Positions 1 to 9,046 of a DNA stretch of 64,000 bases are shown piece after piece. The position numbers were made by a program, and so were the translations under genes. The stretch is from NCBI GenBank assembly GCA_943788345.1, contig CALSPX010000003.1, positions 1-64,000 on the forward strand, read 5' to 3'. Within the stretch, counting starts at the first letter, position 1, and every line of letters starts with the position of its first letter. The stretch is from Ascidiaceihabitans sp023955215. GTDB taxonomy: Bacteria > Pseudomonadota > Alphaproteobacteria > Rhodobacterales > Rhodobacteraceae. The notes under the pieces are model-generated. The model was given only the letters and a program-made list of their open reading frames with translations, was not told the origin of the DNA and made no database searches.

Positions 1-126
1 ATCCAAGCGTCAGTAATTTACACAAGCTATTACAACACCTTAACCGAAACGCATTTAATCAACCAAACAGCAAAACTCAACCAAAGCTGGGGTTGCGCAA
101 ACCGCCACCAACAACTAAACAAACAA

Positions 127-203
<77 letters not shown>

Positions 204-212
204 ACACCCAAT

Positions 213-240
213 AACGCTGGCTCAATGAGTTGGCGTTTTT
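213..240 (+). terminator. rho-independent terminator of tRNA-fMet
   Basis: An 11-bp stem (AACGCTGGCTC with GAGTTGGCGTT, three G-T wobbles) closes on a three-base loop and runs into TTTTTT. It lies directly behind the tRNA. Confidence 0.75.
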
Positions 241-417
241 TGCGTTTTAGGACCTATTGGAATCACAGAATAACTGCAGCAGCAAAACATTCCGTGATTT
301 CTTTCGAATCTCTGATAGAGGGAAACAACAGTGATAAAGCTTAAAACAGTTTACTTTTTTAATTTAACTCATACTCTTAACTATGATTTCATGGTCGAAA
401 TTTGAGGACGTGTTACA

Positions 418-1824
418 ATGCCTTTAACAGACCCAAACCGCCTTTTTCCTGTAGATAAGCGCCAACGTGATTTGGCTCGCGCGCTGTATGATAGCGTAGC
501 GGAGCTACCCATCATCAGCCCGCATGGACATTGTGACCCAGTTTGGTTTGCTCAAAATAAACGTTTTCCCAATCCCGCGGAGCTGTTCGTTGTGCCGGAT
601 CATTATGTGTTTAGGATGCTTGTCAGTCAGGGTGTGCCTATGGCCGATCTTGGCGTATGCCGTGTGAATGGTGAAACGGGTGAAGCTGACCCGCGTAAAA
701 TTTGGCACCACTTTGCTAAAGCTTATCCACTTTTCCGCGGCACGCCCTCTGGGATGTGGTTAGATCATTCACTTGAGCATGTCTTTGGTGTTGATGAAGT
801 GTTGAGCGCAGCGAACGCATGGGAGCTATATGATCACATTGAAGGTAAGCTAGCCACAGAGGCATTTAGACCGAGAGCACTGTTCGAGAGTTTCAATATT
901 GAAGTGCTTGCCACTACCGAATGTGCCTTGGATGATTTGGGTTGGCATCAAAAAATAAAGGAGAGTGCATGGGAGGGGAAGGTAATAACCACTTACCGTC
1001 CCGATGCTGTTGTGGATCCTGATTTTGAGGGCTTTATTGAGAATGTTAAGGCATTTGGTGCAATAACAGGCCAAAACGTTGAGACTTGGGACGGATATCT
1101 CACTGCACATCGATCGCGTCGTGAGTTTTTTAAATTTCATGGTGCGACAGCGTCTGACCATGGGCACCCAAGTGCAGTTACCTCAAATCTTACAAGATCA
1201 GAAGCGGAAGTGTTGTATACACGCATACTTTCGGGCGAGCACACTGCGCGAGATGCTGAAACCTTCCGAGGCCAGATGTTGACCGAGATGGCAAAGATGA
1301 GCCTTGAGGATGGGCTGATACTGCAGATTCATGCGGGATCTCGGCGAAACCATTCCGTTCAAACCTTTGCACAGTTTGGCCGTGATAAGGGCTTTGATAT
1401 TCCAGGGAGTACGGACTACGTCACTGCATTAAAACCGCTTTTGGATGTGGTCGGAATGGAACCTAATCTGACGATTATTTTGTTCACTCTTGACGAAACG
1501 GTCTACGCTCGTGAACTCGCACCACTGGCAGGTGCTTATCCTGCACTGAAACTTGGGCCCCCTTGGTGGTTCCATGATTCCTATGAGGGGATCAAACGGT
1601 TTCGTGAAATGACCACTGAAACAGCGGGCTTTTATAATACTGTTGGATTTAATGATGATACCCGTGCGTTCTGTTCCATTCCGGCGCGTCATGATGTGTC
1701 TCGCCGGTCTGACAGCGCTTACTTATCTATACTCGTCACAACCGGTCGCCTGCGTGAAACAGATGCGTTTGAAGTGGCGCAAGACCTTGCTTACGGCCTG
1801 GCTAAATCCGCCTATAAACTTTGA
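418..1824 (+). CDS. uxaC: glucuronate isomerase (uronate isomerase)
   Basis: The 468-residue product matches uronate isomerase, which converts glucuronate to fructuronate and galacturonate to tagaturonate in the cytoplasm; the length is the usual one for the family. The N-terminal part carries the metal-site-like stretch ISPHGHCDP (residues about 33-41), and later parts have LQIHAGSRRN, LGPPWWFHDSYEG and GFNDDTRAFCSIPARHDV, all family landmarks. The ATG is preceded by GAGGACG. The next gene, uxuB, supplies the following step, fructuronate reduction. No transporter or mannonate dehydratase gene is present beside them, so the rest of the route must lie elsewhere. Confidence 0.93.
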   Translation: MPLTDPNRLFPVDKRQRDLARALYDSVAELPIISPHGHCDPVWFAQNKRFPNPAELFVVPDHYVFRMLVSQGVPMADLGVCRVNGETGEADPRKIWHHFAKAYPLFRGTPSGMWLDHSLEHVFGVDEVLSAANAWELYDHIEGKLATEAFRPRALFESFNIEVLATTECALDDLGWHQKIKESAWEGKVITTYRPDAVVDPDFEGFIENVKAFGAITGQNVETWDGYLTAHRSRREFFKFHGATASDHGHPSAVTSNLTRSEAEVLYTRILSGEHTARDAETFRGQMLTEMAKMSLEDGLILQIHAGSRRNHSVQTFAQFGRDKGFDIPGSTDYVTALKPLLDVVGMEPNLTIILFTLDETVYARELAPLAGAYPALKLGPPWWFHDSYEGIKRFREMTTETAGFYNTVGFNDDTRAFCSIPARHDVSRRSDSAYLSILVTTGRLRETDAFEVAQDLAYGLAKSAYKL

Positions 1825-2109
1825 GCTGAAAGAAACTCAAATACACTTAAAAGCCCGATATGCCATCGACTATGTCACGACAATGATTTTTTGAATTGAC
1901 ACAAAATGCTTGAGAATGAAAATTTTACCCACAAAGATGACGTGAACGTGGTCTCTCTCAGTTGTATTCTGATAAACTAAACGACGATTATGGGCGAAAC
2001 ACATCATGTGGGGAGATAAAAATTTGTGCCGTATCCCTGCAGATCACTCGGGTGGATTAGAAAATACCACTGGTGTGGCACCATTTTTTATAGATTGGAG
2101 TTTTTGACT

Positions 2110-3588
2110 ATGCCAGAGGAGCGATCTCGAGTGCCGGTGGAGTCTGAATTGCCCGATAGATCTCGCTTGCACAGAATAACGCCAGCGCCTGAAGTTAGGA
2201 TGGTGCATCTTGGGCCCGGTGCGTTTTTTCGTGCTTTTGGTGCGGTTTATACTGACGAGGTAAACGCGGTTAACGACGAAGGATGGGGTATTCTTGCAGT
2301 GAGTTTGTGCAGCGCGACGGCTGCCAACCAACTGGATCCACAGGATGGTATTTATCATTCGGTAACATTTTCTAAAGAAGGGCTTCAGCCAAAGTTGATC
2401 AGCTCAATTGTTCGAACGCTTGTTGCACCGGATGATCCTGGGGCAGTTGTTGCAGAAATGGCGGAACCGGCTGTAAAGGTCGTATCTCTTACGATTACGG
2501 AGAAGGGGTATTGCCATCGTTCTTCGGACGGTAAGTTGAATCTGAAGCACCCTGACATTATTCATGACCTAAATAACTGGTTACAGCCCGTTTCTGCGAT
2601 TGGCTTTATCGTTGCGGCACTAGCTAAACGACGTATGGCAGGGGACAAGCCATTTACGGTTTTGTCTTGTGATAATCTACCATCCAATGGAGTTCTGGTC
2701 CGTGGATTAGTGTTGGAATTTGCCCAGAACATAGATGGAGAATTGGCCAACTGGATCGAAGCACAGGTGTCTTTCCCGTCGTCGATGGTCGACCGAATTA
2801 CACCTGCCACGACAACTGAGGATATCAACGCGTTATCAGAGATTACAGGGGTTCTTGACCTTGGCTGCGTCTTTCATGAGCAATTTCGTCAGTGGGTAAT
2901 CGAAGATGATTTTTGTAATGGGCGTCCCTTATGGGAACTAGCTGACGCGCAGTTTGTGACCGAGGTCGATGCCCACGAATTGATGAAGCTACGCTGTTTG
3001 AATGGGACACATTCGGCATTAGCGTATCTTGGTTATCTCGCCGGGTTCGAAACCATTTCTGAAACAGTTTCGGATCCAGATTTCGCATTGTTTTGCGAGA
3101 TGCTATGGACTGACGAAATCATCCCCACTGTGCCACAGCCAGAAGGCGAGAATTTGGTCACTTACAGTGCAAAGCTGATGGAGCGTTACCAAGATACATC
3201 AATCCGACACCGCACATGGCAGATTGCGATGGATGGCAGTCAGAAATTACCACAACGCATTTTGGGAACGATTTCGGATAATCTCGCTATGGATCGCGTT
3301 TCGCCCGGCCTGTACCTCGCCGTGGCAGCCTGGATGTTTTATGCAGGTGGGGTAGACGAAAACGGGCAGAAAATAGACGTATGCGACCCATTGGCGGCAG
3401 AACTCAAGGCGGCCAGTGAGAACGCGAGGCATGCTTCTGGCAAAGTCAATGCAATCTTGTCGCTTCCTGAGTTGTTTCCAGAGCCACTGGTGGAAAATGT
3501 GGTGTTTCGCGATGCTGTTGTTGAGGCCTATGAAGTCTTGCTCGATGGTGGGGCGGCGGTTGCGGTGCGTCAGTTGGTGCGCACATGA
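2110..3588 (+). CDS. uxuB: D-mannonate oxidoreductase (fructuronate reductase), mannitol dehydrogenase family
   Basis: The 492-residue protein belongs to the long-chain mannitol dehydrogenase family. VHLGPGAFFRAFGAVYTDE is the N-terminal NAD-binding strand and loop, VSLTITEKGYCH follows, and MKLRCLNGTHSALAYLG holds the family's catalytic Lys/Asn region. It reduces fructuronate to mannonate with NADH, the step after UxaC. The ATG at 2110 is chosen over an upstream in-frame GTG at 2026 because TTGGAG lies 9 bases ahead and the 28 extra residues look non-coding. A 285-base gap separates it from uxaC, so it may have its own promoter. Its stop overlaps the ATG of the next, doubtful ORF by four bases. 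Confidence 0.9.
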   Translation: MPEERSRVPVESELPDRSRLHRITPAPEVRMVHLGPGAFFRAFGAVYTDEVNAVNDEGWGILAVSLCSATAANQLDPQDGIYHSVTFSKEGLQPKLISSIVRTLVAPDDPGAVVAEMAEPAVKVVSLTITEKGYCHRSSDGKLNLKHPDIIHDLNNWLQPVSAIGFIVAALAKRRMAGDKPFTVLSCDNLPSNGVLVRGLVLEFAQNIDGELANWIEAQVSFPSSMVDRITPATTTEDINALSEITGVLDLGCVFHEQFRQWVIEDDFCNGRPLWELADAQFVTEVDAHELMKLRCLNGTHSALAYLGYLAGFETISETVSDPDFALFCEMLWTDEIIPTVPQPEGENLVTYSAKLMERYQDTSIRHRTWQIAMDGSQKLPQRILGTISDNLAMDRVSPGLYLAVAAWMFYAGGVDENGQKIDVCDPLAAELKAASENARHASGKVNAILSLPELFPEPLVENVVFRDAVVEAYEVLLDGGAAVAVRQLVRT

Positions 3589-3896
3589 GTTTATTTGACA
3601 GCGACAACATCGCCATCTTGAAAGAACACGTTGTAGCTAGACGCCGTGTGTGCAATTTCAGTTTGATCACTAAAGGAATAAAGTTCGTCATTGGCGGGGC
3701 AGACCGTGGTCAGTTATGCAAAGAAAGCACGCAATATGCCCTTTCTGTACCTCGGTTTATACTGCAGACTTTCACGCCAACCTATCCGTCAGTAATACGG
3801 CGGGTGTTTTGCTTTGTGGGATCCGATCACTCCAAGATTATGATCAAGAGTACCAGTCGAATATGTATTCGTTTTAAGTTGAAAAAGTACGTTTAG
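3585..3896 (+). CDS. doubtful 103-residue ORF overlapping the uxuB stop
   Basis: The ORF starts with ATGA overlapping the uxuB stop, an arrangement typical of translational coupling. The first 20 or so residues (MSLFDSDNIAILKEHVV) look protein-like, but the rest is rich in Cys, Ser and Arg without a recognisable domain. It may be the surviving start of a lost downstream gene that now runs into unrelated sequence. I recognise no family. The stretch from here to 4117 shows nothing else. Confidence 0.2.
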   Translation: MSLFDSDNIAILKEHVVARRRVCNFSLITKGIKFVIGGADRGQLCKESTQYALSVPRFILQTFTPTYPSVIRRVFCFVGSDHSKIMIKSTSRICIRFKLKKYV

Positions 3897-4117
3897 CTGA
3901 TTGGGCAACCCGGTGGTTGCACTCCGCCCCCGCCCATGGCTGCATACATAGTGCAAAATCAATATTTTACGTATCCGTGATCAGTTTATTTTTAAGCTCC
4001 AGCATTTATAGTCAATGATAGTAGGCACTGTTTGGACGCTATCAATTTTGAAGTAGAGTTGGCCGCCACCAGCTCGGGTGGCAGCATGTGTTTAAAACTC
4101 AAAAGTGTTGGACCAAC

Positions 4118-4293
4118 CTATGCTGTACCGCGGACTGGCCGGTCATTTTCGATGTTAAAGATCATTCCATCTAATAACTCCTCAAGGTCCGGTCGCGCGG
4201 CGGGGCCGTTTGAAATATCTACAAGCATTAGCGATCCATCTGGACGAATTGCAAAAGCACCAGGTAACCACATTCAATTGGGATCTTGGTCAT
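4118..4293 (-). pseudogene. nasS-like start fused to an unrelated tail (deletion scar)
   Basis: On the minus strand an ATG overlaps the nasT stop as ATGA and reads MTKIPIECGYL, which resembles the start of nitrate-sensor or NrtA-type binding proteins (typically I.CGYLPLVDSAPL). The frame then hits a stop after 21 codons. In another frame the same DNA reads PGAFAIRPDGSLMLVDIS and continues through DLEELLDGMIFNIE to a TAG at 4118, a protein-like tail I cannot assign. The simplest reading is a large deletion joining the first codons of nasS to the end of another gene. In Paracoccus, nasT is followed by nasS. The nasS identity rests on eleven residues and the position only. Confidence 0.45.
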
Positions 4294-4874
4294 TGTAATA
4301 GGTCCGCCGCAGTCACAAGCGAGTGAGCTACATCAATCACCTTACGCCCCTGGTCCATCGCGCTTTTGCGCATCAGTTGATAGGCATCCTCTTCGCAAAC
4401 TCCGCGCGCGCGCATGATCAGACCCTTGGCGCGGTCAATAGTCTTGCGATCCGAAAGTGCCAACTTGGCGGCATCCAACTCCGATTGCATCTTAGAAAGC
4501 AACCTGAACCGCGCAATGGCAGTTTCTAGAACAGGCTTTATCCGATCCATTTGCAAGCCATTGACCACATAGGCGCTCAAGCCCGCTTCAATCGCCGCTT
4601 GGGTCATGCCTTCATCGGTGTGATCGACGAACATAGCTACTGGGCGAGACTTGGCCTGCGACACAAGACTGATATGCTCAAGGGTATCGCGATCGGGGTT
4701 GGCGAGATCAATGAGGATGATGTCGGGGTTATACTGGCGCAAATTCCTGTCGAGCGCGGAAGCAGAGGCCAAAACGACAACATCCGACCAGCCCCCCTCC
4801 AACAGAGCATCAATGATGTCCTTGGCTTTGGTGCGATCTGGTTCGACGACGAGAATTTTCAGATTTTTTAACAC
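4290..4874 (-). CDS. nasT: NasT-type ANTAR antitermination regulator
   Basis: The 194-residue protein has an N-terminal receiver-like domain (LKILVVEPDRTKAKDIIDAL; DIILIDLANPDRDTL with the phospho-acceptor-like Asp near residue 56) and a C-terminal ANTAR domain (DRKTIDRAKGLIMRARG then EDAYQLMRKSAM). NasT binds the nitrate or nitrite operon leader RNA and prevents early termination; its partner NasS holds it inactive until nitrate or nitrite binds. Here only a stub of nasS remains downstream and no assimilatory nitrate genes are in the window, so this regulator may be unrestrained or obsolete. Confidence 0.85.
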   Translation of the reverse strand: MLKNLKILVVEPDRTKAKDIIDALLEGGWSDVVVLASASALDRNLRQYNPDIILIDLANPDRDTLEHISLVSQAKSRPVAMFVDHTDEGMTQAAIEAGLSAYVVNGLQMDRIKPVLETAIARFRLLSKMQSELDAAKLALSDRKTIDRAKGLIMRARGVCEEDAYQLMRKSAMDQGRKVIDVAHSLVTAADLLQ

Positions 4875-5125
4875 TGCTGATCGTTAGGAAATATCATAAT
4901 CCGTTGGTAGTTTTATCAATGGATTATTGGAGCTGTATCTGGGCTGAGGTTAAAAATAGAGCACCGAAGACGCTTATTGCCTGAAGTTTGGGCAACTGTG
5001 TGCTGCCGTTACGCCTGACATCACAAACTAGATCGGGCAGTGATTTCGAAAATCTCTATTGAGTGACGAAAGATCGCGAAAATAGTTTACCATTTTCTGA
5101 AGTTTAATTTGTTCTTTGTGGCAAA

Positions 5126-5671
5126 TTACTCGATTATCCCCACGGTCGGAAATTCGCATTGTTCGGCGATCTTTCCATAAGAGGCAGTAAATCCCGCCAG
5201 AGATGCGTTAAAGCAGAACGGCTTTCCTTCCACGATAAACGAAACCTGATTGCTACGTTGCATCGCTTGGAGCAACCGCAAGCTATCCTTTTGATTGGGT
5301 TCTGCGACAACCCAAGGAAACCCGTTTTCGTCAGATCCTGAAATCACCGAACCAGATACTTTGGTTCCATCGTCCACCTTGAAAACAACGTGTTGGCCTT
5401 CCTTCAGTTGTGTCGGGTACCCGCGTATAACCACGTCTTTTAAGGTTGGATTGGGATAGAAATTAGGCGGTCCAGCATCACCATTGGACACTTCAATCCG
5501 CAATGAAGGATCACCATCACCACCTGTAAGAGCCGTGCAATTCACTCGCAGATCTTGGCCAGTATCGACAATTTCGACGATGACTTGCCAGTCGCCATAT
5601 TCCCAATATTGGGTTCCGGCGTGGCCGATTGTGGGTGTGGTCATGATCAGTATTGCAGCAAGCGTTCGCAT
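5126..5671 (-). CDS. secreted hypothetical protein
   Basis: The 181-residue product starts at an internal ATG (5671) that gives a clean signal peptide, MRTLAAILIMTTPTIGHAG. The mature part opens with TQYWEYGDWQV and is predicted to be mostly beta strands; YGDW plus spaced Cys residues recall IalB-like periplasmic proteins, but similarity is too weak to assign. An in-frame start 75 bases upstream would add a segment unlike a leader. It overlaps the end of the small ORF 5647-5928 by 25 bases, suggesting a two-gene unit. Confidence 0.6.
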   Translation of the reverse strand: MRTLAAILIMTTPTIGHAGTQYWEYGDWQVIVEIVDTGQDLRVNCTALTGGDGDPSLRIEVSNGDAGPPNFYPNPTLKDVVIRGYPTQLKEGQHVVFKVDDGTKVSGSVISGSDENGFPWVVAEPNQKDSLRLLQAMQRSNQVSFIVEGKPFCFNASLAGFTASYGKIAEQCEFPTVGIIE

Positions 5672-5928
5672 ATAGCTTTCCAATCTGTTCCATTCCCCGC
5701 CAGCTTGAACAAAGTGTCTTCGGTATGGAAGGGGCGTCGCTGCCAAACATTTTTGCTGTCTGTGCAGTTAGGAAAAATACAGCAATGGTTATCCCAACAA
5801 AACCATGGGGCAGATAACGCGCTGTTAACGGCTTCACTGTCCCCGAACGGGGTCGCGATGATCAAAGCATAGTTTTTCTTTGTATGAAGTCGAGCTTCAT
5901 CCTCGAAGGGAATATGCGTTTTCGCCAA
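5647..5928 (-). CDS. small hypothetical protein
   Basis: A 93-codon ORF with a TTG as the first available start. Its translation has balanced composition and reads like a real protein (KKNYALIIATPFGDSEAVN; WFCWDNHCCIFPNC; ERLLQY), with four Cys in the middle. It ends inside the start of the secreted protein at 5671, so the two may be translationally coupled. I recognise no family, and the true start is uncertain. Confidence 0.4.
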   Translation of the reverse strand: MAKTHIPFEDEARLHTKKNYALIIATPFGDSEAVNSALSAPWFCWDNHCCIFPNCTDSKNVWQRRPFHTEDTLFKLAGNGTDWKAICERLLQY

Positions 5929-6050
5929 GTGATTCTTGTTGCCAATGCCGAATTTTAAAAGCGGTCATTAGCCACACCTAATGCTGGATCGGGGGCAAAG
6001 CCTACACAGAACCTTCTTATACCGCCTGTGTTGTTTCGCCGGACATCCAC

Positions 6051-6479
6051 CTAAACCACCAGCAATTCCGCCAAGGCGCTGCGTCGCCGCGTCACGTCTT
6101 CCAATGTGACGCCGTCGAGGTGGGCGAAAAAGGCCTCTTGCGCCTGAGCCAATGGGCCGCGCAGGCCGCAGACGGGTAGGATCAGGCAGGACTTGTTGCT
6201 TCCGAAACATTCCGCCACGGGATCGCCGCGTTTCATGGATCGCACAACATGTCCCACGCTGATTTGATCAGCGGGCCGCGCAATGATCAGCCCGCCGTTG
6301 CGTCCACGCAATGATTTGGCGAACCCTTCGCTGACCAGCTGTGTCGCCACTTTGGACAGGTGATTTTCGGACAACCCGAAGGTGGTCGCGATTTGGGAGG
6401 TCGGCACGCGATTGGGCGCATGTACGGCCAGCGTCATTAGTATCCGTAGGGCGTAGTCGGTAAATTTGTCTAATTGCAT
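6051..6479 (-). CDS. nsrR: NsrR-type Rrf2 nitric-oxide-sensing repressor
   Basis: The 142-residue protein starts MQLDKFTDYALRILMTLA, the classic Rrf2 opening, with a winged helix-turn-helix (TSQIATTFGLSENHLSKVATQL) and wing RGRNGGLIIAR. Cys91, Cys98 and Cys104 (ECFGSNKSCLILPVCGL) match the three iron-sulfur ligands of NsrR. In the family, NO damages the cluster and releases the repressor from DNA. It is divergently transcribed from a small membrane protein and a truncated haemoglobin, with palindromes between, so it probably controls those genes and itself. Confidence 0.88.
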   Translation of the reverse strand: MQLDKFTDYALRILMTLAVHAPNRVPTSQIATTFGLSENHLSKVATQLVSEGFAKSLRGRNGGLIIARPADQISVGHVVRSMKRGDPVAECFGSNKSCLILPVCGLRGPLAQAQEAFFAHLDGVTLEDVTRRRSALAELLVV

Positions 6480-6487
6480 ATTCTTTA

Positions 6488-6546
6488 ATTAGCATTTTTA
6501 ATACGCATTTAAAAGGGTTAGTTAATGTGCATTTAAAATACGGATT
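6488..6546. promoter_or_regulatory. probable NsrR operator region
   Basis: Two AT-rich imperfect palindromes lie between the divergent genes: AGCATTTTTAATACGC near 6491 and TGTGCATTTAAAATACGG near 6527. Both have the GCATTT-AAAATGC character of NsrR sites. Their place between nsrR and the NO-response genes supports autoregulation plus repression of the globin operon. No footprint data are implied. Confidence 0.55.
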
Positions 6547-6558
6547 AAGGAAGTTGTT

Positions 6559-6714
6559 ATGTCAATCGCTCAAGCAATCTTATGGCCGGGTACAAAAGTC
6601 TGCATGCATTTCGGGATCGATCCTGAGGGTGAGGGCAGTCTGGTGCGCTGGATGATCAACACGTTGGTCTATTTGTTCGTGAGCCTTGCGTTTGTGTGGC
6701 TGATCGGGGTGTGA
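6559..6714 (+). CDS. 51-residue membrane protein of the NsrR unit
   Basis: The ATG follows AAGGAAG. The product is MSIAQAILWPGTKVCMHFGI then an acidic DPEGEGSLVRW and one hydrophobic helix (MINTLVYLFVSLAFVWLIGV) at the C-terminus. One Cys and one His lie just before the helix. It overlaps the next gene by four bases (GTGA), so the pair is co-translated. Its position behind the NsrR operator suggests a role in NO response, perhaps as a small membrane anchor or partner for the globin. I know no characterised homologue. Confidence 0.6.
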   Translation: MSIAQAILWPGTKVCMHFGIDPEGEGSLVRWMINTLVYLFVSLAFVWLIGV

Positions 6715-7109
6715 CAAGCGTCCCGCGTCTTTTGGTGACGCAGGCGCAGATTGCCCGTGTTGTTGCGGTGTTTTATGCGGGTGTTCGGGGGCATTCCCAG
6801 TTGGGGCCGGTTTTTGGCGCGCATGTCACGGATTGGCCATCGCATGAGGAAAAGATCGTGCGGTTTTGGTCTAATGCGCTTTTGTCGCATCGTGGGTATG
6901 ACGGCAATCCGATGGCGGTGCACCGTGCGGCGGGGAACGTGAAGGCCGAGCATTTCGCGGTTTGGCTGGCGATGTTTGATGCCGCGTTGAAGCAGGAGCT
7001 GCCTGCTGATTTGGCTGGGGCGTGGTCTGCCCTTGCGCACCGGATTGGACGTGGGTTGCAGTACGGTTTGGAGCCTGCATGCGGCAATGGTGGGGTGCCG
7101 AAGCTTTGA
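6711..7109 (+). CDS. group III truncated haemoglobin
   Basis: The 132-residue protein fits group III truncated globins: GPVFGAHVTDWPSHEEKIVRFWSN contains the helix CD/E region, and the later AEHFAVWLAMFDAAL supplies the helix F segment whose His binds haem. Group III globins bind O2 and NO and often take part in NO detoxification. The GTG start at 6711 overlaps the stop of the small membrane gene. Control by NsrR is inferred from the divergent nsrR and the operator-like sites. Confidence 0.85.
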   Translation: MTSVPRLLVTQAQIARVVAVFYAGVRGHSQLGPVFGAHVTDWPSHEEKIVRFWSNALLSHRGYDGNPMAVHRAAGNVKAEHFAVWLAMFDAALKQELPADLAGAWSALAHRIGRGLQYGLEPACGNGGVPKL

Positions 7110-7172
7110 CTGTGTTTGTCGGTCGATCGCCAAACCTTTGGTGCTCATCATGTTGTCGGAAACCGTAGCGGG

Positions 7173-7487
7173 TTACAGAAACTCCTGAATGTCGCGCATG
7201 ATCAAATAGACAAAGTAACCGACGAGCAAAACAACGCATAACAAGGCCAAAGCGGTCTTTTTCGGGAACTTCATCTTTGGGCGGGTTTCTTTGTCCGTAC
7301 GCAGCCAACGCGCCAGATCAAACAACAGTTTTGCCAACCAGATGATGATCACTGCAAACTGTAGCCAAGCAAATATGGCGTAGGGTATTACCGTCAGCCT
7401 GATCACCCAGCTCAAAATCAAAAAGATGAGAAAACCCAACGCGCTGGCGGGTATTGACGATGGTTTTAAATCTGGGATGTTGTTCAT
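7173..7487 (-). CDS. small integral membrane protein, unknown
   Basis: The 104-residue product has three hydrophobic segments: about residues 15-30 (ALGFLIFLILSWVIRL), 33-58 (VIPYAIFAWLQFAVIIIWLAK) and 79-96 (ALALLCVVLLVGYFVYLI). Between the second and third is a basic cytosolic-type loop (RTDKETRPKMKFPKK). It probably sits in the inner membrane. No family is recognised; neighbours give no clue. Confidence 0.6.
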   Translation of the reverse strand: MNNIPDLKPSSIPASALGFLIFLILSWVIRLTVIPYAIFAWLQFAVIIIWLAKLLFDLARWLRTDKETRPKMKFPKKTALALLCVVLLVGYFVYLIMRDIQEFL

Positions 7488-7616
7488 AAATGATACTCTA
7501 ACTTGCAGTTGTATTCTGGCGCAAGCGAACGGCAGAATGGCCTTCGTAGACTTTGAAGGTAATCCCGTTCATTGTCATGTGAATATTCAAAATGGGCGGA
7601 CAGTGGGGATGGACAG

Positions 7617-8622
7617 TTGAGGTGTTATTTTAGGGCCAGCCTGATGTGCTTTGGTGTTCTCTATGCTGGCCATGCACAGGCCGGGTGTCTTCAGGGGCAA
7701 GAGGCATTCACGTCATGCCAGATTGAGGGCAAAGACAAAGAAGTTTTTGTATGCTTTGACGATCAGATCGCGACCTATCGCTATGGGCCAAAAAACGGTG
7801 CTGCTGATCTATTTTTGTCAGAAACCATCAGGGACGTGGATTTTGAGCCTTGGTCAGGGTTTAGGCAAGGCGATCTACGAAAACGTCACGTTTTATAACG
7901 GCGAGTACAGTTATGATGTTTTTGGCGGGTTCGACCGGCCGTTTTCCGAGGAAGAGATGTTACTTCCAATCAGGCGTTTTGGGGGGATCGACGTTGCAAA
8001 GAACGGGGAACACCTCACTCGGATAGAGTGCGTTCCAGATACCGTCAGCTATGGTTTTGGTGGCGGGATTCATGACGCCAAAGTGGCGTTGGGTCTTGAG
8101 TGGGACGAAAACACAGTGACGTGGCGGACCGATCCAAATCACCCCATGGCTGAACCCGTGCGTGGCCCGATTTTGAAGATGGGCACCGAACTAAACGGGT
8201 TTGAGGATTGTCTGCCGCTTAAGGAACATAAGCTGTTCGGGATACAATTGGGTTATCAGGTTGGGCAGCTTGGTAAACTTGTTCCCCCAGTGGTGGGGCA
8301 ACCAATCCCAGGACGCGGACCTGAATTTGAACGCTTCATGTATGACGGTCTTAGGATGGATACATTCCAAGGTGAGATTACCGAAATGTTTGCCACGACG
8401 TCGTTTTGGGAAATGCCTTCTGGCATTAAGGTCGGGTCAACACGTGGTGAGGTAATCGCCATTTTGGGACGCGTTCCAAATGGGGATGTCGCCACAGCCC
8501 GCACATTTGGGGCTCGGGTTTGCACGGATGGTGAAGATGGTGGCTTCGGACCCTATGTGTTGATTGAGTTTGGCCATGACAAGCGTGTGCAAGTTATCAA
8601 TTTGGCGGCGTCCTCAGATTAA
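7617..8622 (+). pseudogene. secreted hypothetical protein, one frameshift
   Basis: The first part has a signal-like start (a TTG at 7617 or ATG at 7644: CFGVLYAGHAQAGCLQGQ) and runs in one frame to about 7858. The rest (from LGKAIYENVTFYNGEYSYD to VQVINLAASSD) is in another frame. Removing one G from the GGG at 7857-7859 joins them into SGLGKAIYE, so a single inserted G breaks the gene. The C-terminal part contains KVGSTRGEVIAILGRVP, recalling small periplasmic repeats with a G-x-T-x-x-E/Q-V motif. About 335 residues if intact. A sequencing error is possible. Confidence 0.6.
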
Positions 8623-9046
8623 TCTTTTGCAACTAAGAAGACTTCTAACGCAGTTGAGGTTCCTATCAAATAAGGATGGTTTGATAGGGTTGCTCCTGAT
8701 GAAGTAGCGGTCTTTCGCAAAGGCTGAATTGTATGAATTCCTTAAGCTCATGAGCAGCAATGCAACGAAAGCCTGGCTTGACGGGCCGCAGCGCAGCATG
8801 GCCAACGGACGTGGGACGACAGCTATGGGCCGCCTCTACCGTGCAATCAGGCGCAATATTCGAAGGTTCTGTTCGTTTTACGCTAAATAAGGCAATCTAA
8901 GCTGGGCGAACTGGCTGAAATAGTTCTTGATCCTATTGACTTAGCACCTTGATGAACCAGGTCTCACCTCAGGAAAACAACCAACGCACCATACAAATAA
9001 TTGAGTAGCCAAGCCTCACTCCCTTGCCGACAGATTGGAACCGCAA
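8623..9046. other. 424-bp gap before the photolyase island
   Basis: No convincing gene. A 54-codon open stretch on the plus strand (about 8725-8889, ELYEFLKLMSSNATKAWLDG onward) looks like a decayed C-terminal coding fragment of unknown origin. Confidence 0.3.

Noticed and set aside
1896..1925. TTGACA -35-like box between uxaC and uxuB
   Set aside because: No convincing -10 at proper spacing, so a promoter call would be a guess.
4032..4298. Plus-strand ORF of 88 codons
   Set aside because: It is antisense to the nasS-like stub and tail, whose minus-strand reading is far more protein-like.
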